The notes beneath the pieces were generated by a model that made no database searches, had not been told where the DNA came from, and saw nothing but the letters and a program-made list of their open reading frames with translations. A DNA stretch of 64,000 nucleotides from Lachnoanaerobaculum sp. OBRC5-5 (lineage in GTDB: Bacteria > Bacillota > Clostridia > Lachnospirales > Lachnospiraceae), in assembly GCF_000296385.1 (NCBI RefSeq), contig NZ_JH815185.1, forward strand, positions 1,465,591-1,529,590, given 5' to 3'. Position numbers and translations under genes: made by a program. Positions 36,382 through 44,955 of the stretch are shown piece after piece. Each line of letters opens with the position of its first letter. The stretch's first letter is position 1.

Positions 36382-36583
36382 TGTCCCTGTCCTCCTTTTT
36401 CCGGCGTTTGGAGTAGTAGTGGGGGCAGAGTATGATAACCGCCCGGAAGCTCTGCTTGCAGCTATGGGTACAGCCCCGGCAGAGGTCATTGTATGTGATA
36501 CGATCGCAGGTGGAATTCCCGACTTTCACTTGCCGCAGGAAAAAAGACCATTCCAGCCGCCGTTTCTTGCTCATTCTTGGCAT
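36371..36583 (-). CDS. Small Cys-rich protein of the mobilizable element
   Basis: A 70-residue basic protein: MPRMSKKRRLEWSFFL, then ITYNDLCRGCTHSCKQSFRA and ILCPHYYSKRRK. The CxxCxxxC pattern suggests a small zinc site. Proteins of this shape are regularly found between the relaxase and replication genes of such elements; no function is known to me. AAAGGAG precedes the ATG. It overlaps the next gene by 11 bases. Confidence 0.65.
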   Translation of the reverse strand: MPRMSKKRRLEWSFFLRQVKVGNSTCDRITYNDLCRGCTHSCKQSFRAVIILCPHYYSKRRKKEDRDNGR

Positions 36584-36768
36584 GGGTGCGCTCCTTTCTG
36601 CCGTTTCCGCTGGTGTGGCGGTATCGGCGGTAATTCTGTATCATCTCGGTATCATTTTCGGGTTTTTTCTGCCCTATAAGCCCGTTAAAAAATCCTTTGG
36701 TATTTGCGGATAGGGTACGGGGCAGCCCCCTTGTTCTGTATAGGTTCGGGTACATTTTGGGGCGGTTT

Positions 36769-38421
36769 TTATCGTTCCTGTTCCTGCCTTTTCACAGGCT
36801 TGCGCTCCCGGTGTAAAATCTGGTCGATATTGCCCTTGACAGTCTGTAAGCGGCGGTATTCCTCCCGTTTTGCCCGGTAATCGTTGTAGCCGCTGTTTTT
36901 CTCTTGGATAAGGGTTTCAATCTCTGCTTGCAGGGCTTTATAGCTCGGCAGCTTGGAAATGCCGTTTTCCCTGAAATAGCGGGCGGCTGCGTCTGCTATG
37001 ATAAAGTCGCTTTCGTACTTCTGACGGTAGGCTGCTTTTGCTTTGGCGTTTTTCTGCTGTTTCAGCCCGTCCCGGACAGGGCGGGTCTTGGAATAGGCAA
37101 GCACCTGCCGTTGCAGCTCCTTTTTCCCGTTCAGCGTCTTTTCCATCTGCTTCAGCTCTGTAAGGCTTTCCCGCATGGCGGTATAGGCGGCAGAACAGGC
37201 TTCGTCCAGTTCCTCCGGGGAAGAAAAGCCGTACTGCTGATAGGCGGTAACGGTAGCTGCCATTTGCTTTAGGTTGTGCTTTGCCGCCCAGCGGTCATAG
37301 CCCACGCCCTTGCCCTCGGCTCGCTTGGCTTCCCGGTCAACCATGCGCTGCAAGGTGTTGTCTGCCGGGGTGGTTTTTGTGGTTTTTTCCCCTTGTGACA
37401 GCTTTTTAACCGCGGCAGGGTATTCGAGTATGGCTTTGCTCTGTTCGGCGGCTCTGTGGGCGTTCTGCGTAAGCAGGACAAGGACAGCAGCCTTGTCAAA
37501 ATCGTCCCCCAGCTTCCGGGCTGTGATAGGCTTTGTCCTGTCCGGCGTGAGGTAGGAAAGCCGCCCCCGGCTCTCCTTGACGGTCACACCCTCCCGCAGC
37601 AAAAGGGAAGAAAATTCGTCAAAGCTGCCAGCTTGGGAAAGTGCCTGCCGTATCGTCCGGCGCAGCTTCGCCTTGTCCGTTTCAAACTTGGTGGGCTTGG
37701 TCGGCTGTCCTGCGGCTTCTCTGACAGCGTTCTCTTTATCAAGGGCAAGCTGTCCTTTCTTTGCCGCCCAGTATTCCCGTTCGGTTATCCGTTCCTTGCT
37801 GCCGCTTAGGAGGTCGATTTGGTAAAGCCCCTCCCGGTGGCACATCTCCATGACTTCACTCTTGAAATATTCCATAGCGGCGTTGGTGCAGCGGTGCTTG
37901 CAGCCCTCCCGTGTGTCGGCTGGTCTGTCCATGTAGGGCAGAAGCGGGACTTCATAAATCCGCAGGGAGTTGATGACGATATGCACATGGATATTGCCGC
38001 TGTGGTTATGCCCGTCCGGGTGGGTGCAGACTAAGGCTTGGTGTCCGGGGAAATGCTCTTTACAGAACTGCTCGCCCAGCTCCTGCGCCCGGTCTACGGT
38101 CAAGCCGTTGTCTGTCCCGTCCCGTGGGTCAAAGCTGATGATATAGTGGTGGCTTTTCACATCTTCCCGTTTTTGGTTTTTCTCATAGCGGAGATTAGCC
38201 CGCATACAGGCAACAGCGAAATCCTCGCCCCCACAGTTGAGGGAAGAAATGCGGTAATCCTCCCTCGGTATCAGCCGCCCGTTTTCATCAAGGGTGGGCT
38301 TCATGGTAAACTCGTCATGCTCAAATGTGAGATAGGCTTCCGCTGCGCCATAGTCCGCATTTTTAGAGCTGATATGTTTGAATGTTGCCAACAGCGTCAC
38401 CCACTTTCTGCAAGACTTCAA
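36769..38421 (-). CDS. MobA/VirD2-type relaxase
   Basis: A 550-residue relaxase. The N-terminal part has the nicking Tyr in NADYGAAEAYL and the metal-binding HUH motif HNHSGNIHVHIVINSL near residues 137-150. The C-terminal 250 residues are charged helices. It nicks oriT and pilots the strand through a type IV channel provided by another element. The start is uncertain: a TTG at 38421 opens the frame, while GTG at 38400 (VTLLATFKHISSKN) fits the family better. It overlaps mobC. Confidence 0.9.
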   Translation of the reverse strand: MKSCRKWVTLLATFKHISSKNADYGAAEAYLTFEHDEFTMKPTLDENGRLIPREDYRISSLNCGGEDFAVACMRANLRYEKNQKREDVKSHHYIISFDPRDGTDNGLTVDRAQELGEQFCKEHFPGHQALVCTHPDGHNHSGNIHVHIVINSLRIYEVPLLPYMDRPADTREGCKHRCTNAAMEYFKSEVMEMCHREGLYQIDLLSGSKERITEREYWAAKKGQLALDKENAVREAAGQPTKPTKFETDKAKLRRTIRQALSQAGSFDEFSSLLLREGVTVKESRGRLSYLTPDRTKPITARKLGDDFDKAAVLVLLTQNAHRAAEQSKAILEYPAAVKKLSQGEKTTKTTPADNTLQRMVDREAKRAEGKGVGYDRWAAKHNLKQMAATVTAYQQYGFSSPEELDEACSAAYTAMRESLTELKQMEKTLNGKKELQRQVLAYSKTRPVRDGLKQQKNAKAKAAYRQKYESDFIIADAAARYFRENGISKLPSYKALQAEIETLIQEKNSGYNDYRAKREEYRRLQTVKGNIDQILHRERKPVKRQEQER

Positions 38422-38761
38422 ACTTTAGGGCAGCAAGGTCGGAAACCGCCGCCCGTACCTCCCCGGCAAGCTGCGGGTAGGGGCTGTGCCACTCGTTCAG
38501 CGTCCGGGCTATCTGGTTTAAGTTGCCGCCGATCCTGCCGTATTCGGCGGTCAGCTTCCCGACAGCGGCAAGCAACTCGTCATTGACGGGGGAAACGGTT
38601 ATGATGGGGCGTATGGCTGCCCCGGTTATGGCTTGCCGGATAAACTCGGCTTGGCTCATGTTGTAAGCAGAAAGCCTTTCCGCAAACTCGGCGTATTCTT
38701 CCTCGGTCATGCGTGTCTTGACTACCCGGCTGCGGTGCGGCGTGTTATATCGTTTTCGCAT
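38363..38761 (-). CDS. MobC-like relaxosome protein
   Basis: A 132-residue protein starting MRKRYNTPHRSRVVKTRMTE after GAAGGAGG. A ribbon-helix-helix (about 16-45: RMTEEEYAEFAERLSAYNMSQAEFIRQA) is followed by the MobC motif IGGNLNQIARTLNEW (about 87-101). It binds oriT and helps the relaxase open the nick site. It overlaps the relaxase gene and is first in the mob operon. Confidence 0.88.
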   Translation of the reverse strand: MRKRYNTPHRSRVVKTRMTEEEYAEFAERLSAYNMSQAEFIRQAITGAAIRPIITVSPVNDELLAAVGKLTAEYGRIGGNLNQIARTLNEWHSPYPQLAGEVRAAVSDLAALKFEVLQKVGDAVGNIQTYQL

Positions 38762-38869
38762 GGTAAAACCTCCTTCGGCTGTGCGTGGTGTCCTCTCACT
38801 AATAGGAGAAAAACAGGGTGTAAAGCGGAACTGTTTTTGAAAAATCCGAAAAATTATTTTGAGGGATTT

Positions 38870-38985
38870 TCCAGCGGCGTAAGCCGCATAAGCAGGGTTT
38901 GGGGAAGGCACTCCCCAACAAGATTCCCGCAGGGGCAAAATGAGCGATAAGCGAATTTTGGTACTGCGGTAGAATCTTGCTCTGA
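38870..38985. other. Candidate origin of transfer (oriT)
   Basis: Directly upstream of mobC lie a GCGGC-GTAA-GCCGC hairpin (38874-38886), a TGGGGA/TCCCCA hairpin (38900-38917), and CAAGATTC/GAATCTTG inverted repeats (38919-38926 and 38972-38979). Such clustered hairpins next to mobC-mobA are where oriT usually lies. The nick site is not identified. Confidence 0.5.
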
Positions 38986-39091
38986 AAAACTCCGGCGTTC
39001 CCCGGCTTCCGTACTTTCCGCTAACAAGACGTTTCAAAAGGGCTTTGCTACCCGCTATTCCGGCATATCTTGAAAATTTTCCTTTCACTAC

Positions 39092-39163
39092 CTACAACAC
39101 CACGCAAAGCAAAATGGACGGAGATTTTTAGAATTTCCCCTTATTCCCTACAACACCACGCAA
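39092..39163. repeat. Two 16-bp direct repeats in the mob intergenic region
   Basis: CTACAACACCACGCAA occurs at 39092-39107 and again at 39148-39163. They lie in the 620-bp non-coding region between mobC and the sigma-like genes and may be binding sites for a relaxosome or regulatory protein. No gene is seen in 38986-39301. Confidence 0.65.
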
Positions 39164-39301
39164 GCCGAAAAAGGCGGACAATGGCAGTATTTTTTTCTTT
39201 GATACCCTCCACGGATAAGTAAGGGATTTTGCCAACTGCGGCGGCAATTTTCCCTTTTGTTTTTTCATACTGGGGATTTTCAAAAATGCCAAACAGGAAC
39301 G

Positions 39302-39337
39302 AAAAAAAGCAGCAAATCTGTTGAATAGATTTACTGC
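39302..39337 (-). terminator. Terminator after the HTH_16/sigma-like genes
   Basis: GCAG-AAATCT and AGATTT-CTGC form a stem with a seven-base loop; on the minus strand TTTTTTTC follows. It separates the regulatory pair from the mob operon. Confidence 0.8.
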
Positions 39338-39385
39338 TTTCTGGTTGCCGGCGAAGCGGCGGTTATTCAGTTGTAGGCGGTAGGG

Positions 39386-39589
39386 CTATCTCCCAAAGCG
39401 GAACTTGAAAATAGCTGTGAGAAGCGTCTGGGTGATGTAGTCCTCTGTATCTTGGTCTACCCGTCCATTCACACGGGCGGCACATTGTATGCGGCGGCGG
39501 TAATACTGCAATACAGTTCCCACCGCTTCCGGCTCCCCGCTGGTGGCTTGGACGATTGTTTCATAGGGGAGAAGCCTATTATTTCTCAT
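39386..39589 (-). CDS. HTH_16-type helix-turn-helix protein
   Basis: A 67-residue protein starting MRNNRLLPYETIVQATSGEP; this and AVGTVLQYYRRRIQCAA are the conjugative-transposon HTH_16 pattern. It overlaps the end of the sigma-like gene by 11 bases. The pair of a sigma-70 region 4-like protein and a small HTH protein is standard in Tn916-like and related elements and controls their excision or transfer genes. The frame is open upstream but inside the sigma gene. Confidence 0.75.
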   Translation of the reverse strand: MRNNRLLPYETIVQATSGEPEAVGTVLQYYRRRIQCAARVNGRVDQDTEDYITQTLLTAIFKFRFGR

Positions 39590-40025
39590 ATGCCATTCCC
39601 TCCATTTCCGCTTGGAGCTGCCGTAGGACTTTTCGGATATGGTAGCCCGCTGTGCTGCGGCTGCGCCCGTACTGTCTGCCAATTTCGTGCTGTGGAATAC
39701 GCTTGAAAAAGGACAGGTAAATCATTTCCCGCTCCCGTTCGTCCAGCCGTGACAGGGCTTCCGCAAGTAAGCCGCTGCTGAAAATGACCGTATCGCCGCA
39801 AAGGGTAAGTATGTATTCCTCGTCCGGCTCCGGGGCTTGGAAATATTCATCTGTCGTGCCTAAAGGGTAGTGCTTTTCGTCTGTGAGGTATTCAAGGGAT
39901 ATTTCTCTTTTGTGCTTCCTGCTCCGTGTCCTCGCTGCGTTGATCGTTGCATTTCGGATAACGACTTTGCAAAAGGCATGGAAAGTGTACTCGATATGTT
40001 CCCGATATTCTTCTGTACAGGTCAT
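39579..40025 (-). CDS. Sigma-70 region 4-like regulator of the element
   Basis: A 148-residue protein. The C-terminal region 4 HTH is LSRLDEREREMIYLSFFKRI and PQHEIGRQYGRSRSTAGYHI (about 90-132). The N-terminal part (YTFHAFCKVVIRNATINAAR) resembles the remnant of region 2. It likely switches on genes of the mobilizable element rather than acting as a housekeeping sigma factor. A short stretch of a second copy of its middle part (REISFEYLTEEK) lies at about 41095-41140. Confidence 0.8.
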   Translation of the reverse strand: MTCTEEYREHIEYTFHAFCKVVIRNATINAARTRSRKHKREISLEYLTDEKHYPLGTTDEYFQAPEPDEEYILTLCGDTVIFSSGLLAEALSRLDEREREMIYLSFFKRIPQHEIGRQYGRSRSTAGYHIRKVLRQLQAEMEGMAYEK

Positions 40026-40229
40026 GGAAAATCCCCCTTTCCTCCCAAAAGGGCTGTGGCTGGTTAGTAGTTGCTTTTTATGATAGTAAGGGGCGGCAGC
40101 ACTTTAGGCTGTCGCTCCTTGACTGCCTAACTGCAAAACCGGGCGGGGCTGTCAACGGCGGGCGAAGCCCGTTCATCTTGACCGTTGACTGGCTCGGCCA
40201 GGTTTGCTATTTATCCGGCAAACTTGAAT

Positions 40230-40997
40230 TTATTTTAAGCTATCACGTTTTACCTTTTTAAGCCTTACTATCATTACCATAGGAATTTCTTTGTTGTTTT
40301 TGAAACATTCTTCATAAAATCCATCAATGACAAATCCAGCTCTAAAACAAAGGTTAAAAATATCTTGTATGGAACGATGATAATAAATCTGCTCCTCCGG
40401 TTGCCCTTCAATCGCTATACCATAGTAACTGTGCGGTGTCATATATTTTTCAGTCAACGTGATAAAACAAGGGTGTTGCGTTGCAAAGACAAAAATTCCG
40501 CTTTCCTCCAACAGTTCATAAACAGCCATAAGAAGTGGTTCAATATCCGTAATATCCATAATTGCCATATTAGAAACTGCTTTCGTAAAGGCTCGATTTC
40601 TTTTTAATTCTAATATACTTTCTCTATTGGTCGCATCCGCTACACAAAATTCAATTTGTTTTGCATATTGTGATTGCCGTCTTTTAGCCAATTCTATCAT
40701 TTTTTTGCTGTAATCAAAAGCGACAATCGAAGCGCCTCTTTGTGCAAGATACGAAGAATAATTTCCATTGCCACACGCAATATCCAAAATGTAATCCGCA
40801 GGATTAGGAGATAGAAGTTCCGTTACTTTGGGACGCACTACCTCTCTGTGAAATTCATTAGATTTGTCACCCATTGCATTATCCCAAAATTGTGCGTTTT
40901 TCTCCCAGATTTTTTTACTTTCCTCTGTTCCCATGTTCTCTCCCACTCCCAAAATTTGCCTTTTTGCTTCCATTAAATCTTCCTTACTATATTCCAT
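40230..40997 (-). CDS. Class I SAM-dependent methyltransferase
   Basis: A 255-residue methyltransferase. Motif I is YILDIACGNGNYSSYLA (about residues 69-85), followed by IVAFDYSKKMIELA and, later, NMAIMDITDIEPLL. It lacks the NPPY of DNA adenine methylases, so a small-molecule or RNA substrate is more likely. It is cargo of the tet element; whether it modifies a drug or rRNA is open. Confidence 0.8.
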   Translation of the reverse strand: MEYSKEDLMEAKRQILGVGENMGTEESKKIWEKNAQFWDNAMGDKSNEFHREVVRPKVTELLSPNPADYILDIACGNGNYSSYLAQRGASIVAFDYSKKMIELAKRRQSQYAKQIEFCVADATNRESILELKRNRAFTKAVSNMAIMDITDIEPLLMAVYELLEESGIFVFATQHPCFITLTEKYMTPHSYYGIAIEGQPEEQIYYHRSIQDIFNLCFRAGFVIDGFYEECFKNNKEIPMVMIVRLKKVKRDSLK

Positions 40998-41084
40998 TGT
41001 TACCCTCCATAACTTCTGATTGTTGCCGTCTTGACTATTATGTATCTTTTCTTTCCAAAATGGTATAGGCTTTTATTTTTATAA

Positions 41085-41145
41085 TGCTGCAAAACTTTTC
41101 TTCTGTAAGGTATTCAAAGGATATTTCCCTTTGCCGCCGCTATTG
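41085..41145 (-). pseudogene. Fragment of a second sigma-like gene
   Basis: The minus strand reads RRQREISFEYLTEEKF, close to KREISLEYLTDEKH in the sigma-like gene at 39579. Only about 15 codons remain. It shows that a copy of the regulator once stood at this side of the methyltransferase, so the methyltransferase probably came in by insertion or recombination between related elements. A GC hairpin with TTTTTT on the plus strand lies next to it (41136-41170). Confidence 0.55.
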
Positions 41146-41210
41146 GAAAGCCAAAAGCAGCGGCTTTTTTACGCGATATGACCGAAAAGTCTAGAAAGCA
41201 GGATATGTCA

Positions 41211-41666
41211 TCATTTGTCATTTCTTCTCAATGTAATAACTGCATGGCATATCAAGCCAAATACAAGAGAAAAACAGCCACCGCCAAATAGTGATGCTCC
41301 CCACCCTGCACCCGACATTGTCATAAAACCGCCAACAAAGAAAATACCAATGCCAAGAAATATCCCGACACCATAAAAAAGTCCAATTGCCATATCATAC
41401 TTATTAAATTGTCGTTTCTCTTTTTTTTCACATGTTTCCATTTTTGTTATTACCTCCTTCGCAAAATCGTCCATGTGGACTCCAAAAAGAAAACAAATTT
41501 TTTTCAACGTATTTAAATCGGGTTCATTAACATCTCTCTCCCAATTCGATAGCGCCTGCCGGGTAACATTCAATTCCCCAGCCAGTTCTTCCTGTGTCAT
41601 TCCCGATTGTGTTCGCAGATGACGTATTTGCTTTCCTGTTGTAATATCCGTCTGTTTCTGGTTCAA
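41211..41666 (-). CDS. XRE-family regulator with C-terminal membrane helices
   Basis: A 151-residue protein. HTH at about 10-70 (GKQIRHLRTQSGMTQEELAG, then ALSNWERDVNEPDLNTLKKI). After a charged linker, two hydrophobic helices follow (LFYGVGIFLGIGIFFVGGF and ASLFGGGCFSLVFGLICHAVI). Membrane-bound XRE regulators of this layout may sense envelope stress. It lies 81 bp downstream of the tet gene on the same strand and may be co-transcribed with it. Confidence 0.8.
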   Translation of the reverse strand: MNQKQTDITTGKQIRHLRTQSGMTQEELAGELNVTRQALSNWERDVNEPDLNTLKKICFLFGVHMDDFAKEVITKMETCEKKEKRQFNKYDMAIGLFYGVGIFLGIGIFFVGGFMTMSGAGWGASLFGGGCFSLVFGLICHAVITLRRNDK

Positions 41667-41747
41667 AATGGTTCCTCCTCTCTGATGCTGATTTTATCAA
41701 TGATATTTCGGAATAGCCAGCAATGAACGCTTGCATTGCGCAAGACG

Positions 41748-43667
41748 TTACATTATCTTCTGAAACATATGCCGGATCTTGTCTAAACGGCTGTTCGGGC
41801 GGCGTGGCTGAAATACAGGCTCGCCGGAAGTTTCCTGATACCCTTTTAATTCTGTAATGCAGACACTTCTTCCATTTGTATAAAAATTCAGATCATTCCT
41901 ATATTCACCGATACAACGGGCAGGGATTTCACCCTTAAAAATAACTTCATCTTTTTCAAGTCTGGTTGATTCAATGATTGCGCAATACTTTGGTGCATCA
42001 TTATAAGCCCGTGAAAGATATTCCTGCGGTGCAAAAAGGGTAAAGGAAAGGTATGGTTCCAACAGTTGTGTCCCTGCTTTTTTCAATGCCTGCTCCAACA
42101 CGACAGGCGCAAGAAAACGAAAATCAGCGGGGGTGCTGACCGGGCTGTAATAAACTCCATAATCAAAACAAATTTGGCAGTCTGTCACTCCCCAGCCATA
42201 TAAGCCCTGCTCCATTCCATAACGCACACCCTCCATGACGGCATTTTGAAAACTTTGGTTTAAATAGCCGAGAGATACCTCGCTTTTATATTGTGTTCCG
42301 CTTCCAACAGGAAGCGGTGTTACAGTCAAACCAATAGATGCCCAAAACGGATTCGGCGGCACTTCAATATGAATCGTGCAGCTCGCTTTTTTTTGCGGTC
42401 TTTCCAGATAAATAACCGAAGGCTCTTTCATAGCCACGCCCACATGATATTTTTCTTCTAATAGCGAACAAATAACTTCTAACTGTACTTTTCCCAAAAA
42501 AGATAACATAATCTCATGGGTAACAGTATCAATGTCAAAATGCAAAAGAGGGTCTGTATCAGCAATCTCTGCGAGGGCATTTAACAGGGCTTCCCTTTGC
42601 TCCGGCTTTTGCGGCTCTACCGTTGTCCGAAGTAATGGCATGGGATTATCAATCCGTGTTTTGTGAGGCAGGAGTTTTTCATTTCCCAGGATATCGTTCA
42701 GTTTCAAAGTATCATCAGCTAAAATAACAATTTCTCCCGGACAGGCATGGTCAGCCGGGACGATTTCACCATTTGACGGAATACACATTTCTGTAATCTT
42801 TATTTTTTCCTTTTTTGACAGCAGCAGGGTATCCCGTAAATGGAGCGTCCCATGATACAGGCGTAAATAAGAAAGCCGTTTTTTCCGCTCTGTATACTCA
42901 ACCTTAAAAACATATCCACATAATTCAGACTGAATATCGTCCGTTTCTGTAATGAAAGTTTCTATAATCGCTTCAATCAGTTTTTCTGTTCCTAAATTGT
43001 CTTTTGCACTCCCATGATAAACAGGAAACAAAGAGCAGCATCTGGTTCTTTTGCACTTTTCATATTGTAATTCCTGTATATCCAAAGAATCCTCTGCAAC
43101 ATATCGTTCTAATAGTTCATCGCTTCCGGAAATAATCATATCCCATTTGTCTAAATCAGAAATATCGGTCATGGTTATCTTTGGCGACAGGGAAACCTCC
43201 TGCATGACAATCATATCACTGGTAAGTTTATCTTTAATGCTTTGGTAAACACACTGCAGGTCGATCCCATTTTGGTCTATCTTATTTATAAAGATAATTG
43301 TCGGAATGTCCATTTTCTGAAGCGCATGGAATAATATACGGGTTTGTGCCTGTACGCCGTCTTTTGCTGAAATGACTAAAACAGCTCCGTCAAGGACAGA
43401 TAAAGAGCGGTATGCTTCGGTTAAAAAATCCATATGACCGGGAGTGTCCACGATATTGATTTTATAATCATTCCAATAAAAAGAAGTAACCGCTGTCTGA
43501 ATGGTAATTCCCCGTTGCCGTTCCAAAATCATAGTGTCTGTTCTTGTGGTCCCTTTATCCACGTTTCCCTGTTCCGCAATCGCTCCACTGGTGTATAGCA
43601 GACTTTCTGTCAATGTAGTTTTTCCTGCGTCTACATGGGCCAGAATGCCGATATTGATTATTTTCAT
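41748..43667 (-). CDS. Tetracycline resistance ribosomal protection protein
   Basis: A 639-residue EF-G-like GTPase that removes tetracycline from the ribosome. G motifs are [12 protein letters not shown] (10-21), DTPGHMDF and NKID. The C-terminal domain has [19 protein letters not shown] and [14 protein letters not shown], and the end is [16 protein letters not shown], as in Tet(W), Tet(O), Tet(M) and Tet(32). By eye different stretches look nearest to different members of this group, so it might be a mosaic or a distinct allele; the name cannot be fixed without alignment. It is preceded by an attenuator leader and is the main cargo of the element. Confidence 0.93.
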   Translation of the reverse strand: MKIINIGILAHVDAGKTTLTESLLYTSGAIAEQGNVDKGTTRTDTMILERQRGITIQTAVTSFYWNDYKINIVDTPGHMDFLTEAYRSLSVLDGAVLVISAKDGVQAQTRILFHALQKMDIPTIIFINKIDQNGIDLQCVYQSIKDKLTSDMIVMQEVSLSPKITMTDISDLDKWDMIISGSDELLERYVAEDSLDIQELQYEKCKRTRCCSLFPVYHGSAKDNLGTEKLIEAIIETFITETDDIQSELCGYVFKVEYTERKKRLSYLRLYHGTLHLRDTLLLSKKEKIKITEMCIPSNGEIVPADHACPGEIVILADDTLKLNDILGNEKLLPHKTRIDNPMPLLRTTVEPQKPEQREALLNALAEIADTDPLLHFDIDTVTHEIMLSFLGKVQLEVICSLLEEKYHVGVAMKEPSVIYLERPQKKASCTIHIEVPPNPFWASIGLTVTPLPVGSGTQYKSEVSLGYLNQSFQNAVMEGVRYGMEQGLYGWGVTDCQICFDYGVYYSPVSTPADFRFLAPVVLEQALKKAGTQLLEPYLSFTLFAPQEYLSRAYNDAPKYCAIIESTRLEKDEVIFKGEIPARCIGEYRNDLNFYTNGRSVCITELKGYQETSGEPVFQPRRPNSRLDKIRHMFQKIM

Positions 43668-43985
43668 GTGATTGTCCTCCCTTTACAGCCCCAAAGGGCA
43701 TAAAAATCCCCAGCAGTAAAATACTTTTACCACTGGGGATTCTAATTTGCGGACATACACATATACAGCATACACCTATTTGTGATTGCTGTTTTTTGAA
43801 TATGTCAAAATTGATAAGGCAAAAGTATTCTTAAATTGGGTACAAAAAACCAAGCCCCCACAAAAGGAGCTATCATAATTCTTTGTTCCCACTATTTGAT
43901 TATAGTTTTATTTAAGAATACCTTGCCGCATATTTTTTACTCCTTTTCTGGAATGAAGCTATTATATCACATCAGTTTTAGGAAA
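43668..43985 (-). promoter_or_regulatory. Attenuator leader of the tet gene
   Basis: On the minus strand a TATAAT-like -10 (43966-43961) precedes a seven-codon ORF MRQGILK (43931-43908, with AAAGGAG), a hairpin with AGCTCC/GGGGGCT and TTTTTTG (about 43846-43871), a further short ORF beginning MLYMCM, and an ATCCCCAG/CTGGGGAT hairpin followed by TTTTTATG (43701-43740). This is the arrangement known for tet(M)-type genes, where tetracycline-slowed ribosomes prevent termination. Confidence 0.8.
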
Positions 43986-44028
43986 GAAAGTACTTAAAAG
44001 AAATTTTTCTTCCCCTTATATGTAACAA

Positions 44029-44550
44029 TCATACCGGCTTCCTGGTGTTCAGAATGGTTTCTGCTGTCTGCTGTGGTGTTTGATTGGAATTGTCCAGCCA
44101 AAAGCCGATCCGTGGTGTTGTCTGCATAAATGTATCGTATAAGGTTTCAACCGTAAAGCCGGAATAGCCTGTTTTCTCCCTGTATCGTTCCCTTTCTTTT
44201 ATTGTTTCCACATCTGGACAAAGAACGACAACCTCAACAGGGTATTTATGCAGATAATTTATCATTCGGTTTAATTCATCACCGTAGTAGTTATCTTGGA
44301 TCACTACAGAAAAGCCGTTGTCAAAGTATGACCTTGCCGCATCAGCAGTCAATTTGTATCGAAGGTACAGCTGGCGGACTGCTTCCGCTGATGGGGTAGC
44401 TGACATATTTTCTCTGCCTGAAATAATCATTTTTCGGAACACATCACCACGAAGATGGACGCATTTTTCTATTGATTTTGCCAGTAAATCGGAAACTGTA
44501 GATTTTCCAGAAGCCATTAAGCCTGTAATGAGATAAATTTTTTGTTTCAT
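44029..44550 (-). CDS. P-loop kinase/phosphotransferase, resistance-cargo type
   Basis: A 173-residue protein. Walker A is GLMASGKSTVSDLLA (about 10-24), LRGDVFRKMI follows at the substrate position, and VVVLCPDVETIKERERYREKTG resembles the lid region of small kinases such as chloramphenicol phosphotransferase and AAA_33 proteins. It likely phosphorylates a small molecule; the substrate is not known. It lies directly upstream of the tet leader and could be a second resistance gene. Confidence 0.7.
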   Translation of the reverse strand: MKQKIYLITGLMASGKSTVSDLLAKSIEKCVHLRGDVFRKMIISGRENMSATPSAEAVRQLYLRYKLTADAARSYFDNGFSVVIQDNYYGDELNRMINYLHKYPVEVVVLCPDVETIKERERYREKTGYSGFTVETLYDTFMQTTPRIGFWLDNSNQTPQQTAETILNTRKPV

Positions 44551-44698
44551 TTCACTTCCTCCGGCACAAAAAATATGTACATGTAACTAATTCAACACAT
44601 TTATAATTTGAATAGGGACATTATAGCATTTACTAAATACAAATTCAATGTATACGGAAAGAAAGATATAAGGAGTGGGAGGGATTCCGCCGTAGTCG

Positions 44699-44740
44699 GC
44701 ATTGTAGGAAAATCCAAAAGTTTAGATTTTCCCACAATGC
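44699..44740. repeat. Long hairpin near the right end of the tet element
   Basis: GCATTGTAGGAAAATC and GATTTTCCCACAATGC pair over 16 bp with one mismatch around a ten-base loop. No gene is seen in 44551-44812. The hairpin is about 90 bp from the Maff2 junction and could be a terminator or part of the element end. Confidence 0.65.
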
Positions 44741-44812
44741 TTATCTTTTGGTCTTTGGTTCGGAATAGTGTAGTGCTGGCGGTCTATCTCTTGTTTTCGG
44801 TTGCTTGCTTCC

Positions 44813-44953
44813 TTACCGTACATGAGCATTTGCTCCTGGATTATCATTTCCATATCCCTCCATAAGGTTAATGACTCCCCAGGCTCCAAGTCCGGCTCCT
44901 ACTGCCATAACCAAAATCTGTAATACATTGACTGCCTGAACAAAAAAATCCAT
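44813..44953 (-). pseudogene. Maff2-family membrane protein, N-terminal part
   Basis: The minus strand starts MDFFVQAVNVLQILVMAVGA, passes through GAWGVINLMEGYGNDNPGA and then reads NAHVR before a stop. Up to NDNPGA this is a normal Maff2 N-terminus, preceded by GAGGAATAAAT. The last five residues come from the inserted element. The C-terminal part is 12 kb away at 32691-32786. Confidence 0.88.
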
Positions 44954-44955
44954 AT

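Larger units (their letters stand above)
32787..44830. mobile_element. Mobilizable tet element inserted in the Maff2 gene
   Basis: About 12.0 kb between the two halves of Maff2. It carries a large serine recombinase at one end, TnpW, a DnaC-like ATPase, a replisome organizer, MobA and MobC, an HTH_16/sigma-like pair, and resistance cargo. The recombination module (32.8-40.2 kb) is clearly more GC-rich than the ICE and chromosome around it; the cargo is intermediate. Exact ends are uncertain by a few bases because only an AAA-like overlap is shared by both junctions. Confidence 0.85.

Noticed and set aside
36486..36755. An 89-codon frame on the minus strand between relaxase and replication genes
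   Set aside because: It overlaps the Cys-rich gene in another frame, has no clear ribosome binding site and no family pattern.
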